Below, one piece after another: positions 8,057-16,486 of a stretch of DNA of 37,291 nucleotides. The stretch spans positions 1-37,291 of the forward strand of contig DUPK01000032.1 of NCBI GenBank assembly GCA_012838345.1, in the 5' to 3' direction. A program made the translations under genes and the position numbers. How positions within the stretch are numbered: position 1 is the first letter of the stretch; the number at the start of each line of letters is the position of its first letter. The DNA is from Clostridiales bacterium (GTDB lineage: Bacteria > Bacillota > Clostridia > Oscillospirales > Oscillospiraceae). A model generated the notes under the pieces. It saw only the letters and a list, made by a program, of their open reading frames with translations. It ran no database searches and was not told the DNA's origin.

Positions 8057-8971
8057 TTACAGCCTGTTTCCGAGCAGATAGTCTGCTGCCTTCATGCGCC
8101 TTTTGCCCGGCGCCTGCAGCTCGGTTATCATTATTGTCTTTCCATCGCCGCAGGCGAGCTCGATGCCGTCCTTCCCGCTCGATACTATCTCTCCCGCCGG
8201 CTTTTCCGTCTGCCTGCCCGTCTTTATGGCGGCGTAAATCTTAAACTCCTTGCCGCCAAACTCGGCAGTAGCCAAAGGCCAGGGGTTTAAGCCCCTGATT
8301 TTATTAATTATCTGCTCAGAACTATGGGTCCAGTCGATGGGCGAGTCTTTCTTGCTTAGCTGCCTGACATAGGTGGCTTCGGACTCATCCTGCTTGGTGC
8401 GCGTTGCCGTGCCGTTTTCTATATCGCGCAGCGTTTCCAGTAAGAGCTCTGCGCCGAGCTTCTTTAAGCGCTCGAAAAGCTCTCCTGAGGTCTCATATTC
8501 CCCGACGGCGACGGAGCGCTTAGAGATTATGTCGCCCGCGTCCATCCTCTCGCTCAGGAACATTGTCGTGACGCCCGCTTCCCTGTCCCCGTTTAGAATA
8601 GTCCACTGTATGGGGGCAGCGCCGCGGTACTTCGGCAGCAGCGAGCCGTGGACGTTTATGCAGCCCTTGGGGGGAATGTCAATAATCTCCTTCGGGATTA
8701 TTTTCCCGTAGGCCACGACGACTATAACATCCGGGGCAAGCGACCTGATTATTTTCGCCGCCTCCCCGTCGCGCAGCGTCTTCGGCTGGTAAACGGTCGT
8801 ACCATGAGCGAGGGCAAGCTCCTTTACGGGGCTGAAAGAGAGCTTCATACCCCTGTCTCTGGGTTTATCCGGCTGTGTAAAAACTGCGCAGACCTCATGC
8901 CGGCCTTCGCTGTATATACTTCTAAGCGACTCGCGGGCAAAATCGGGGGTGCCCATAAATATAAGCCTCAT
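8057..8971 (-). CDS. fmt: Methionyl-tRNA formyltransferase
   Basis: It formylates initiator Met-tRNA using 10-formyl-tetrahydrofolate. The 304-residue length is typical. The N-terminal Rossmann-type domain opens MRLIFMGTPDFA. The active-site signature 'INVHGSLLPKYRGAAPIQW' holds the catalytic Asn and His, and the partner Asp lies in 'MDAGDI'. A C-terminal OB-like tRNA-binding domain follows (about 205-304). The ATG overlaps the end of def by 4 nt (ATGA), so formylation and deformylation enzymes are translationally coupled. Confidence 0.96.
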   Translation of the reverse strand: MRLIFMGTPDFARESLRSIYSEGRHEVCAVFTQPDKPRDRGMKLSFSPVKELALAHGTTVYQPKTLRDGEAAKIIRSLAPDVIVVVAYGKIIPKEIIDIPPKGCINVHGSLLPKYRGAAPIQWTILNGDREAGVTTMFLSERMDAGDIISKRSVAVGEYETSGELFERLKKLGAELLLETLRDIENGTATRTKQDESEATYVRQLSKKDSPIDWTHSSEQIINKIRGLNPWPLATAEFGGKEFKIYAAIKTGRQTEKPAGEIVSSGKDGIELACGDGKTIMITELQAPGKRRMKAADYLLGNRL

Positions 8972-9495
8972 TCGGGCTTCTCCTCTCCGGCTCCTTCATT
9001 GCGCTCCTGCATCAGTTCCTCAATTTCGTCTTCGCTCAGTATCTTGTGGGCCACTTCGGTAAAAAGCTGCCCCTCGAGGTGAGCTAACTCGTGACAGAAG
9101 GCGCGGGCGGTAATCCCCTCGCCCTCAATCTCAAAATGCTTTCCATGCCTGTCCTGAGCGCGCAGCTTCACCCGCATCGGACGCCTGACAAGCCCCCAGA
9201 CGCCGGGTACGCTCAAACAGCCCTCAATACCGTCCTGTTCGCCCGAGGCCTCAACTATCTCGGGGTTAACAAGCTCTATAAGAGTATCTTCGCCATCCGC
9301 TCCGGGCTGCAACACAAGAACCACACGCCTGAGCACCCCCACCTGAGGGGCGGCGAGCCCGAGCCCGTCGGCTTCGTAGAGCGTCTCCGCCATGTCGTCC
9401 AAAAGCTCCCACAGCCTTTCGTTAAAGTCGGCGACCGGCCTGCTCCTTTTCTTAAGAGTACTTTCTCCTTCTTTCAAAATGTTTCTGAGTGCCAC
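8968..9495 (-). CDS. def: Peptide deformylase
   Basis: This metalloenzyme removes the N-formyl group from nascent peptides. All three deformylase motifs are present in 175 residues: GLGLAAPQ at 44-51, EGCLS at 91-95 with metal ligand Cys93, and HELAH at 135-139 with His135, Glu136 and His139. Two details are unusual. The residue before the last His is Ala rather than the common Asp (HExDH), and Cys134 replaces the common Gln before the motif. The catalytic and metal residues are intact, so activity is expected. The C-terminal tail is Glu-rich. It overlaps fmt by 4 nt and follows priA by 14 nt. Confidence 0.95.
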   Translation of the reverse strand: MALRNILKEGESTLKKRSRPVADFNERLWELLDDMAETLYEADGLGLAAPQVGVLRRVVLVLQPGADGEDTLIELVNPEIVEASGEQDGIEGCLSVPGVWGLVRRPMRVKLRAQDRHGKHFEIEGEGITARAFCHELAHLEGQLFTEVAHKILSEDEIEELMQERNEGAGEEKPE

Positions 9496-9509
9496 TTGTT
9501 AGCCTCCTA

Positions 9510-11957
9510 TCAGTCAGAGGGGTTTATGTCGGCAAAAATCGACAGGCCCCTGAATCTTTTATCCTTTGAGTATTTTATTATTATATCAGCTATCAGCGCA
9601 CGCAATTCCTTTGTGTTTTGTGCGCTGACAATAAGCCTGTATCGATAGCGGTTGTTTACTTTCAAAATCCCCGCGGGCGCAGGTCCGAGCACCCTGGTGT
9701 TCTCCCTGCCCTTAAGCTTCGAGCTCAGAACACTTCTTATTTCGGTCGAGCAGCGGAGCACCGCGGCCTCGTCAAGGCCCGAAACGGTTATCGCAAAGAG
9801 TTCGGAAATCGGCGGCGAGCCCAGCGCCCGCCTCAGCCTTATCTCGCGCTCGTAAAATGCCTCGTAGTCCTGCCGTGCGGCAAGCCTGATCAGCTCATTA
9901 TTCGGCGTAAAGGTCTGTATGACCGCCCTTCCTGCTTTTCCGCCCCTGCCAGAGCGTCCGATAACCTGCGTAATAAGCGAGAATGTTCTCTCGTCAGCCC
10001 GGTAGTCGCCGGCATACAGGCCCTGGTCGGCCGAAATGACGCCGACGAGCGTCACGTTTTCAAAGTTCAGGCCCTTTGTGACCATCTGAGTGCCCACTAG
10101 CACCGGTATGCGCTCTTTCTCGAAACGGGAGAGCAGCATATCGTGCGAGGCCGAGGGCGAAACCGTGTCCGTATCCATCCTCAGCACCTCTATGCCGGGG
10201 AATAGCTCTTTAATATCCTGCTGAACCTTCTGCGTGCCGGCGCCTATGTATTTGAGTAAGCCCCCACATTCAGGGCATTCCTCGCTGCGGGGCGATGAGT
10301 ATCCGCAGTAGTGGCACATAAGGCGTTTGTTTGCCGAGTGGTAGGTCAGAGAAACGCTGCAGTTCGGGCAGCCGTAGACGAAGCCGCACTCGGGGCAGGC
10401 CATGAGATTGCTGGCTCCACGGCGGTTAATGAACAAAATGGTCTGTTCGCCGTTTTGGAGGTTTTTTTCAATCTCTGCGCAGAGCACGGAGCTGATGGTA
10501 GAGCCGTTGCCCTGTCGCAGCTCCTTTTTCATATCGACGATGATAACCTCGGGTAGAGCGCTCTGGTTATAGCGGCTGTCAAGCGTAAACAGGCTGTACT
10601 TTCCCGTCTTTGCGCTGTGCATGCTCTCGACAGAAGGTGTCGCGGAGCTCAGGAGCAAAAGCGCGCCGCTTTGCACGCAGCGGTATTTCGCCACATCTCT
10701 TGCATGGTACCGCGGGTTGTTTTCCGACTTGTAGGTGTGCTCCTGTTCCTCGTCGATAACAATAAGCCCGAGATTCTCAAGCGGCGCAAAAACCGCCGAG
10801 CGCGTCCCTACAACGACGCCGGCCATGCCCGCTTTTATCCGCTTCCACTCGTCGTACCGCTCGCCCATGGAAAGCGAGCTGTGCAGTACGGCGACCCTGT
10901 CGCCGAAAAATCCGGTAAATGTGCTCACAAGCTGCGGTGTGAGCGCAATCTCGGGGACAAGCACGAGGGCCGAGCGGCCCGCGGCTAAAACCTCGTCTAT
11001 GAGCCTGATATAAACCGCGGTTTTGCCGCTGCCCGTAACTCCGTAGAGCAGTGCGGCGGCCGGTGCGCTTTTTAAAAGCTCCTTAAGCCCCTCGAAGGCC
11101 GCCTGCTGCTGGTCGGTAAGCTCGCTTATCTCTATCTTTCCCGCCTCGGCAGGCTCCGGGCGGCGGTAAACCTCTCTCCGGTCGATACTGATGAGCCCGG
11201 CCTTTTCCATATTTCTTAGAACCTGAGGTGAGGCTCCTGTAAAATAGCTTATTTCCCTCGTAAGCGCGCATCCTATTGAAGCGAGAAGCTCCAGCACTTC
11301 CGCCTGCATGGGCGAGCGCTTACGCTTCTGGGCGGCGAGCACAAGAGCTTCCTCGGCGGGTATTAAAAGCTGAGCCTCGCCGACAGTCTTGTCCTTTACT
11401 CTCCGGCTCTCTTCTGCGATTTCAATCAGAATACCCGCTTTAATTAGCTTCTTTAAGCTGTCCGTGATCTCGGCTCCGTGGAGCGCGTTTTTTATGTCCT
11501 GAAGCCTTGCCTCTCCGCCGAAATCAGAGAGGATGCCGATAATCTCGTTGCCGAATGCCATGCTCCTTGACTTTTCAAGCGCAGCCTCTCGATGCAAGTT
11601 ATCTTGCAGCCTGTAGCTGTATTCTGTTTTGAACCAGAGCCCTGCCGGGAGCATGGCCCTGAAAGCGTCGTAGACCGTGCAAAAGAAGCGCTCGCGCAGC
11701 CAGAGAGCCAGCTTGATCTGAGACTCCGTCAGAATCGGGCTTTCGTCCAAAACCTTATCAATGCTCTTGAGGGGAATATCCCCCTTGCTCTCGGCCAGGG
11801 CGAGCACTACGCCCTCCGCCCTACGGTTTCCCCTGGAAAAAGGAACCGTCACGCGCACTCCGGCCTTGACCTTGTCCTTTAATTTTTCAGGTACTTTGTA
11901 GTCGTATGGCTTGTCTATGGCGTAATTTGCGGAGGATACCGCTACTTTGGCAACCAT
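9510..11957 (-). CDS. priA: Primosomal replication-restart helicase PriA
   Basis: PriA recognises stalled forks and loads the replicative helicase. The protein has an N-terminal 3'-end-binding domain, Walker A in 'GVTGSGKTAVY', the DEAH-like 'DEEQEHTYK' box, and an eight-cysteine zinc module (CPECG, CPNC, CHYCG, CPECGG) inserted between the helicase lobes. I use the ATG at 11957, which gives 815 residues and a family-like N-terminus (MVAKVAVSS). The frame is open to a GTG at 11978. A TTG at 11969 has the better-spaced AAGGGG site, so the true start is uncertain by up to seven codons. Confidence 0.94.
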   Translation of the reverse strand: MVAKVAVSSANYAIDKPYDYKVPEKLKDKVKAGVRVTVPFSRGNRRAEGVVLALAESKGDIPLKSIDKVLDESPILTESQIKLALWLRERFFCTVYDAFRAMLPAGLWFKTEYSYRLQDNLHREAALEKSRSMAFGNEIIGILSDFGGEARLQDIKNALHGAEITDSLKKLIKAGILIEIAEESRRVKDKTVGEAQLLIPAEEALVLAAQKRKRSPMQAEVLELLASIGCALTREISYFTGASPQVLRNMEKAGLISIDRREVYRRPEPAEAGKIEISELTDQQQAAFEGLKELLKSAPAAALLYGVTGSGKTAVYIRLIDEVLAAGRSALVLVPEIALTPQLVSTFTGFFGDRVAVLHSSLSMGERYDEWKRIKAGMAGVVVGTRSAVFAPLENLGLIVIDEEQEHTYKSENNPRYHARDVAKYRCVQSGALLLLSSATPSVESMHSAKTGKYSLFTLDSRYNQSALPEVIIVDMKKELRQGNGSTISSVLCAEIEKNLQNGEQTILFINRRGASNLMACPECGFVYGCPNCSVSLTYHSANKRLMCHYCGYSSPRSEECPECGGLLKYIGAGTQKVQQDIKELFPGIEVLRMDTDTVSPSASHDMLLSRFEKERIPVLVGTQMVTKGLNFENVTLVGVISADQGLYAGDYRADERTFSLITQVIGRSGRGGKAGRAVIQTFTPNNELIRLAARQDYEAFYEREIRLRRALGSPPISELFAITVSGLDEAAVLRCSTEIRSVLSSKLKGRENTRVLGPAPAGILKVNNRYRYRLIVSAQNTKELRALIADIIIKYSKDKRFRGLSIFADINPSD

Positions 11958-12000
11958 TTCAAGGCTCAAGCTCAACACCCCTTAAACCGGCCGAACCGTT

Positions 12001-12030
12001 AAAAGGGCAGGCGCAGTCCCGCACCCGCCC
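12001..12030 (-). terminator. Probable terminator between rpoZ and priA
   Basis: A 10-bp GC-rich stem (12005-12014 with 12021-12030, two G-U wobbles in the minus transcript) has a 6-nt loop and is followed by TTTTAA on the minus strand. It lies just past the rpoZ stop codon. The T-run is short, so termination may be partial. Confidence 0.55.
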
Positions 12031-12042
12031 ATTTATAGAAAA

Positions 12043-12237
12043 CTATTTTTTCAATTTGGCAGTATAAGCGCCCGCCGCTATTTCCTCCAAAGCGAGGGTC
12101 ACCGGCTTTTTGTCAAGGACATCGCCTGTTTCCTCAGCCTTTTCGGCTACCTCCCTTGCGCGGTGTGCAACTACGTTTACCAATAGGTATCTGCTGTCTA
12201 TTCTCTTTAAAAGGTCTGCCATGGATGGGTATAGCAA
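12043..12237 (-). CDS. rpoZ: DNA-directed RNA polymerase omega subunit
   Basis: This is a short (64-residue) omega subunit, which helps fold and assemble the beta' subunit. I place the start at a TTG (12237), preceded by AGAGAGGTG with 8-nt spacing. This gives MLYPSMADLLKRIDSRY, matching the usual 'M-L-Y-P-S' beginning of clostridial omega proteins. The core 'DSRYLLVNVVAHRARE' is the family signature. An in-frame ATG at 12222 would remove the conserved N-terminal residues. The ribosome site overlaps the end of gmk, giving the conserved remA-gmk-rpoZ order. Confidence 0.92.
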   Translation of the reverse strand: MLYPSMADLLKRIDSRYLLVNVVAHRAREVAEKAEETGDVLDKKPVTLALEEIAAGAYTAKLKK

Positions 12238-12242
12238 TGTGG

Positions 12243-12842
12243 TTACACCTCTCTTAATAAGTGTTCGCGTTGAGAAACCCTGCATTGCTCGGCAGTTACA
12301 ATGGAGAGTATCTCTCTGCAGGCATCGCCGGGCTTGTCTGTGATGACGATATAGTCATATGACACGGCTTGCTTGTATTCTCTTCTCGCGACTTCGAGCC
12401 GCTCTCGTATTTTCTGCTCGGACTCGGTGCTGCGCTTTCTGAGCCTTCGTTCAAGCTCGGAAAATGAGGGGGGAACTGCAAAAATCAAAACTGCTTCGGG
12501 TATTTTTTTACGAACCTGAAGTGCCCCGACCACCTCAATATCCAGAAATATGTCCTTTCCCTCTTCAAGTTTTCTCAGTATAGGCTCGGCGGGTGTCCCG
12601 TAATAATTACCGGCATACTCGGTATATTCAAGGAACTCGCCGTTTGTTATCATTCCTTCGAATTCCTCACGGGTTTTAAACAGGTAATTTACTCCGTCTA
12701 TCTCTCCCGGCCTCGGAGCTCTTGTAGTCACCGAAACCGAAAAGTATTCGTTGTCAAGCTTTTCCAGGACTTCAGCAAGGAGGGTACTCTTACCTGAGCC
12801 CGAGGGTCCGGAAATAATAAAAAGCTTGCCTTTACCCTTCAT
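12243..12842 (-). CDS. gmk: Guanylate kinase
   Basis: It converts GMP to GDP using ATP. With the ATG at 12842 the protein has 199 residues and begins [20 protein letters not shown], with the P-loop right after the first strand as in all guanylate kinases. The upstream in-frame extension lies inside remA and has no family similarity. GAGGAGGA precedes the chosen ATG. The GMP-binding region ('[16 protein letters not shown]') and the lid Arg-rich region are present. It overlaps remA by 11 nt. Confidence 0.96.
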   Translation of the reverse strand: MKGKGKLFIISGPSGSGKSTLLAEVLEKLDNEYFSVSVTTRAPRPGEIDGVNYLFKTREEFEGMITNGEFLEYTEYAGNYYGTPAEPILRKLEEGKDIFLDIEVVGALQVRKKIPEAVLIFAVPPSFSELERRLRKRSTESEQKIRERLEVARREYKQAVSYDYIVITDKPGDACREILSIVTAEQCRVSQREHLLREV

Positions 12843-13107
12843 TATCTTCCTCCTCAGCATCCGGAGCGTCTTCCTTGCCTCCCAAGCGGCTGGCAACCGT
12901 CTCCGGCTGTATTGCAGAAAGTATAACATGTCCGCTGTCGGCAATCAAGACCGCCCTGGTGCGACGCCCGTAGGTCGCGTCGATAAGCGTGCCTCTGTCC
13001 CTTGCATCCTGTATTATTCTTTTAATCGGCGCCGAATCCGGCCCTATCACAGCCACAAGCCTGTCCGCCAGAACAAGATTCCCATAGCCGATGTTGACAA
13101 GCTTCAC
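12832..13107 (-). CDS. remA: RemA/YlzA family DNA-binding regulator (DUF370)
   Basis: This 91-residue DUF370 protein opens [12 protein letters not shown] and contains '[27 protein letters not shown]' split across the conserved core. In B. subtilis RemA is a DNA-binding activator of extracellular matrix and osmoprotection genes. Orthologues in non-biofilm species have less certain roles. The C-terminal 15 residues are acidic (Asp/Glu-rich), overlap the gmk start and are likely disordered. The yicC-remA-gmk-rpoZ order is the same as in B. subtilis. Confidence 0.93.
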   Translation of the reverse strand: MKLVNIGYGNLVLADRLVAVIGPDSAPIKRIIQDARDRGTLIDATYGRRTRAVLIADSGHVILSAIQPETVASRLGGKEDAPDAEEEDNEG

Positions 13108-13119
13108 AGCCGATACCTC

Positions 13120-13998
13120 CTATTCTATGTTCTGAGCCTGCTCCCTTATCTTCTCTATCTCAGCCTTTAAGTTGATAACCATGTGCGACAGTTCCGTATC
13201 GTTACATTTGGAGCCTATGGTGTTCGCCTCGCGGTTGAGTTCCTGAACGAGAAAATCAAGCTTTCTGCCCATCGGTTGGTCGGATTCGAGCAAGTCCTTA
13301 AGTTGCTCTATATGGCTGCGCAGGCGTACAGTCTCCTCGTCGATTGCAACCTTGTCGGCAAATATCGCAACCTCTGTGATGAGCCTGGCTTCGTCTATGC
13401 CCCGGTCGGCCAGAATCTCAGCCATCCTCTGCTCAAGCCGCGCCCTGTATTCAGCCACCGTCTTCGGCGAGCGCTCTTCAACGGCGGCGAGTATCCGCTC
13501 AATTTCTGCTAGATGGTTGAGAATGTCCGCTTTGAGCTTTTCTCCTTCCCTTACGCGCATCTCGTCAAATCCCTTGAGCGCTTCCCTGAGAATCGCGCAA
13601 ATCCCCTCGCTAAAGGCTTCAAGGTCGGTCTCGGTCTTTTCTACCAGCAGTATATCCGGAAATTGGCTCAGCGAAACGACGCTGATGTCATTTTTTAGCC
13701 CGTATTTCTCGCTCATCGTATTGAAGGCGTTAAGATAGGCATCCAAAAGCGGCTCATTGAGGGTTATCTTCACATCATCGGCTTTCGAGCTGTCGATTGT
13801 CACATAGACATCGACCTTGCCCCTGGTCACCACCTTTTGCACCTGCGCCTTCATGGCGTCTTCGACAAAGGTGTAGACCCTCGGAATTCGCACGTTGCAG
13901 TCAAGAAACCGGTTGTTCACGCTGCGAAGCTCGATGGTTATGCCAAGTTTCTCGACCACGCCCTCTGCGCTTCCGTAACCTGTCATGCTTTTTACCAT
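13120..13998 (-). CDS. yicC: YicC/YloC family endoribonuclease-like protein
   Basis: This 292-residue protein starts at the ATG at 13998 (MVKSMTGYGSAEG, the family signature), preceded by GAAGGG. The open frame upstream has no family similarity. The N-terminal YicC domain spans about 1-155. The C-terminal DUF1732 domain includes 'DKVAIDEETVRLRSHI' and 'GRKLDFLVQELNREANTIGSK', both hallmarks. Family members have been reported as endoribonucleases or RNA-decay factors. It is followed 12 nt later by remA. Confidence 0.94.
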   Translation of the reverse strand: MVKSMTGYGSAEGVVEKLGITIELRSVNNRFLDCNVRIPRVYTFVEDAMKAQVQKVVTRGKVDVYVTIDSSKADDVKITLNEPLLDAYLNAFNTMSEKYGLKNDISVVSLSQFPDILLVEKTETDLEAFSEGICAILREALKGFDEMRVREGEKLKADILNHLAEIERILAAVEERSPKTVAEYRARLEQRMAEILADRGIDEARLITEVAIFADKVAIDEETVRLRSHIEQLKDLLESDQPMGRKLDFLVQELNREANTIGSKCNDTELSHMVINLKAEIEKIREQAQNIE

Positions 13999-14011
13999 TG
14001 AAACCCTTCTC

Positions 14012-14521
14012 TCATCGCTTTTTATAGAAGCGCGAAATATACTGTCCCGCGAGCACAGAAAAAGCAAAATCGTATAGGACAAAGCAAATATTGCCTGCAA
14101 CGTAAAGTAGTATAAGCGTCAAGGTCCCGAAATCCACATCGGGCATGAAGCTCAATATCCACAGAAAATAAATCGCCGTAAGCGCCGCGTTGAAAACCAC
14201 TATCTTTACGGCCCACTCCACTGGCCTTTTTTTAGTCCTCTCGGCAAGGCTTTTGACTACGGGATAGTAGCCGAAAAACAGGATGTACAAAAGCCCAACC
14301 GTTTTAACGGGCATAAGCACCGCGGCCAGTATGGACGTGCAGGCAAAGCAGGCGATGCCGCTTGTAATTCCGCATTCTATTACGGCAACCGCAGTCAAAA
14401 GCCCGGCAATCGCGGCCGAAGCTATCCGGGCAGTCGGAAAAAGCGAGGCCAAATACAGAATAACCACCGAGAGCGCGATAAGCAGTGCCGTTACGGAAAC
14501 ATACCTTGCCCTTTGCTTCAT
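14012..14521 (-). CDS. Polytopic membrane protein of unknown function
   Basis: This 169-residue, very hydrophobic protein has five to six predicted membrane segments (about residues 10-28, 33-50, 53-70, 74-90, 107-125 and 133-158) and basic ends (MKQRAR, FYKKR). A 'FFGYYPVVKSLAERTKKRP' loop follows the fourth helix. Size and topology resemble substrate-binding (S) components of ECF vitamin transporters, but I see no ligand-specific motif, and the resemblance is weak. It sits between the DnaJ-like gene (10 nt) and yicC (13 nt) and appears co-transcribed with them. Confidence 0.75.
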   Translation of the reverse strand: MKQRARYVSVTALLIALSVVILYLASLFPTARIASAAIAGLLTAVAVIECGITSGIACFACTSILAAVLMPVKTVGLLYILFFGYYPVVKSLAERTKKRPVEWAVKIVVFNAALTAIYFLWILSFMPDVDFGTLTLILLYVAGNICFVLYDFAFSVLAGQYISRFYKKR

Positions 14522-14531
14522 ACCTACACCC

Positions 14532-15146
14532 TTAGCAACACGGTATCAGGTCGCCGCCCATACATTCGCAGCAGCAGTCTGCGCAAATAAGCGAGGAGCA
14601 GACGTCACAGCCGGATAAGCCCCCATGCGTGCCATAGCCTGTCGGCCTGTACGCGGTGTAGCCGCCCATGTTCATAAAGTTGAGCGCCTGGCGATACTCG
14701 AGGTTGTTCGGATCCATGCTCGCCGCCGTCTGATAGTACCTTCGCGCCTCGTCAAGCCAACCTTTGCGGTAGCAAACACTGCCCATGAGAAAATGCCACT
14801 CGGCGTTTCTGCTTGTGATTGAGTTCAAAATGGCTTCGGCCCTATTAAGATCACCCATGCTAATCGCCGCGCGGACCTCGGTAAAGGAACCGGTCCCGCC
14901 CCCGCCGGCACCCGGACCGTATGCGCCGCCGGAGGACCTGGCGCCGCCCGAACCGCCTGAGCGCATTTTCATAATAAGATTATACGCTTCGTTAATCTCC
15001 TTCATCTTCTCCTGCGCAAGGTCGGCCAGGGGGTTGTCGTGGTAGTTGTCGGGGTGATATTTTCTGGCAAGCTCTCTGTATGCTTTTTTAATATCTTCAT
15101 CGCTTGCGCTGGGTGTCACGCCCAGAACGCTGTAAGGATCGTTCAT
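14532..15146 (-). CDS. DnaJ-domain protein with TPR-like region and Cys-rich tail
   Basis: The 204-residue protein has a complete J domain at 1-65 with the HPD motif at 31-33, which stimulates Hsp70 (DnaK). A Gly/Ser-rich linker (about 66-95) leads to a helical TPR-like region (about 95-160, '[25 protein letters not shown]' split over two helices). The Cys-rich C-terminus has nine Cys in the last 26 residues ([18 protein letters not shown]). It lacks the zinc finger and substrate domains of true DnaJ. It is therefore a specialised co-chaperone, possibly metal-binding through its tail. It is flanked by DUF5685 and a membrane protein gene. Confidence 0.85.
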   Translation of the reverse strand: MNDPYSVLGVTPSASDEDIKKAYRELARKYHPDNYHDNPLADLAQEKMKEINEAYNLIMKMRSGGSGGARSSGGAYGPGAGGGGTGSFTEVRAAISMGDLNRAEAILNSITSRNAEWHFLMGSVCYRKGWLDEARRYYQTAASMDPNNLEYRQALNFMNMGGYTAYRPTGYGTHGGLSGCDVCSSLICADCCCECMGGDLIPCC

Positions 15147-15169
15147 TTGTTAACTCCGTTCATATAGTA

Positions 15170-16036
15170 TTATGTTTTCTTTTTATTCCAGGTTCCCGCA
15201 AGAACTTCAGCGCTTATACGGGGTATGCCGAGATAAATAATGTTAGCCAGTATTGAAGTCCACATCCCCCGCCCAAGCAGCTCAAAGGCGGAGGCTGCCA
15301 TATTCGCAGAGTGCGACAGGGTCGTTTGAAGTTCCTTTTTGATTTCTTCGCTCAGTTTACCGTCCTTTATGCTAAAACGCATTGCCACCGCGTTATAATT
15401 CCCCTTTTTGGCATCACGCTCAAGGTCGTCAACCGCATCAAGTATGTAAACTTGACGGCCGATGTGGTAGAGAATCTGATAAAGCACCCGCTTATTAACT
15501 TCGCTCTCAGCTTTTTCCGAGACGGCGGCAAGAATCAGGGCAAACTTGTCCGAGGTTTCGTCGATAGAGAGGCTATCGTTTTCCTCGAGAGTTTGGAGCT
15601 CGGCGAGGTTCCGGCTCACCCTCTCGTCAAAATCCGGCGCGTTTCGCCTTGCCTTCCTGAACGCAGGAGCGAGTAGCAGCAGGATAGCATGGGCTTTCAG
15701 CCTTTCCCATAGCCCCTCGTCCTTCAGATTATCCCTCAGCTTCCAGTAAAACAGAATCAGGCTCAAATCGGCGCAGAGCTCAAACGAGGGGGTAGGTTTG
15801 CACAGGCATTTTTTCTTAAATGGGGAAACTATGCAGCGCCTGTGCGCAAATTCGCAGGAGGCTTCGCCCGAGGACAGGAGCATTGCAAGGAAGGTAAAAT
15901 CGTAATTGAGCAGGAAGCGTGAAAGGAAGCCGTAGCGCTTTTTCAGCGTATTGCACAGCCCGCAGTAGGCCGTCTTAAACTGCTCGTATTCTCTGACCTT
16001 CAGCTCGCATTTCAGGGGGCGTACATAACCAAACAT
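15170..16036 (-). CDS. DUF5685 family protein, all-alpha, Cys-rich N-terminal half
   Basis: The 288-residue protein opens MFGYVRPLK and fits the uncharacterised DUF5685 family as I recall it. The N-terminal half carries eight cysteines (Cys10, 25, 28, 61, 68, 77, 79, 88), including CGLC and KCLC, suggesting a metal site. The rest is helical. Two acidic motifs stand out: RDNLKD at 101-106, and DAVDD at 200-204 followed by D208, K-K-G and an aromatic residue. The second resembles the second Asp motif of squalene/phytoene synthases (DxxED...GRxY). I infer a possible isoprenoid-synthase-like fold, with unknown substrate. The gene is 23 nt upstream of the DnaJ-like gene and 10 nt downstream of the RseC-like gene. 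Confidence 0.75.
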   Translation of the reverse strand: MFGYVRPLKCELKVREYEQFKTAYCGLCNTLKKRYGFLSRFLLNYDFTFLAMLLSSGEASCEFAHRRCIVSPFKKKCLCKPTPSFELCADLSLILFYWKLRDNLKDEGLWERLKAHAILLLLAPAFRKARRNAPDFDERVSRNLAELQTLEENDSLSIDETSDKFALILAAVSEKAESEVNKRVLYQILYHIGRQVYILDAVDDLERDAKKGNYNAVAMRFSIKDGKLSEEIKKELQTTLSHSANMAASAFELLGRGMWTSILANIIYLGIPRISAEVLAGTWNKKKT

Positions 16037-16046
16037 CTAGAGTCTC

Positions 16047-16457
16047 CTACTTGTTGATTGCGATAATCTCAAATTCTATGCCGCGTACTGTTCTGACATG
16101 GCTGTTATAAACCCGGGCTATCACAAAGCCTATAATAAGCGCGGCGGCGCTTATCAATATTGAAGCTTTCTCTGAAAGCCCCGCAGAGGAGGTCGCGGTA
16201 TATGCAGCAAAAAGCAGGATGAAGGGTACAATGTAGACCACAAAGGCCGCAAGTATAATTTTCGACGACCTGGTGCTTATTATAACGCTGTCCCCGACCC
16301 CGGCGGAAATCCTGTTCCTTGCTTTAATCACAAGCGAACGTCTGAAGGCGCAGGCCGCCCCGCAGGATGCGCAATTTCCACAGGCTGAGGTACGCTCGAC
16401 CGTGACCTCTGCAATATCCTTATCAAGTATCTTAACAACTCTGGCGTTCTGAGTCAA
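16047..16457 (-). CDS. RseC/MucC-family membrane protein (SoxR-reducing-system-like)
   Basis: The 136-residue protein has a cytoplasmic N-terminal domain with a four-cysteine cluster (Cys26, 29, 32, 36: CGNCASCGAAC) and two membrane helices (about 70-92 and 98-118). This is the RseC/MucC (PF04246) architecture. In other bacteria such proteins accompany Rnf-type electron transport or anti-sigma systems. In Clostridia single copies are common and their role is not established. It lies between cdaR (29 nt) and DUF5685, with no rnf genes in view. Confidence 0.85.
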   Translation of the reverse strand: MTQNARVVKILDKDIAEVTVERTSACGNCASCGAACAFRRSLVIKARNRISAGVGDSVIISTRSSKIILAAFVVYIVPFILLFAAYTATSSAGLSEKASILISAAALIIGFVIARVYNSHVRTVRGIEFEIIAINK

Positions 16458-16486
16458 TAATACAAGTCTCCCTCCCGGTTTGCGGC

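Noticed and set aside
12843-12944. Extended N-terminus of guanylate kinase
   Set aside because: The extra 34 codons overlap remA, are unlike the family, and the internal ATG has the strong ribosome site.
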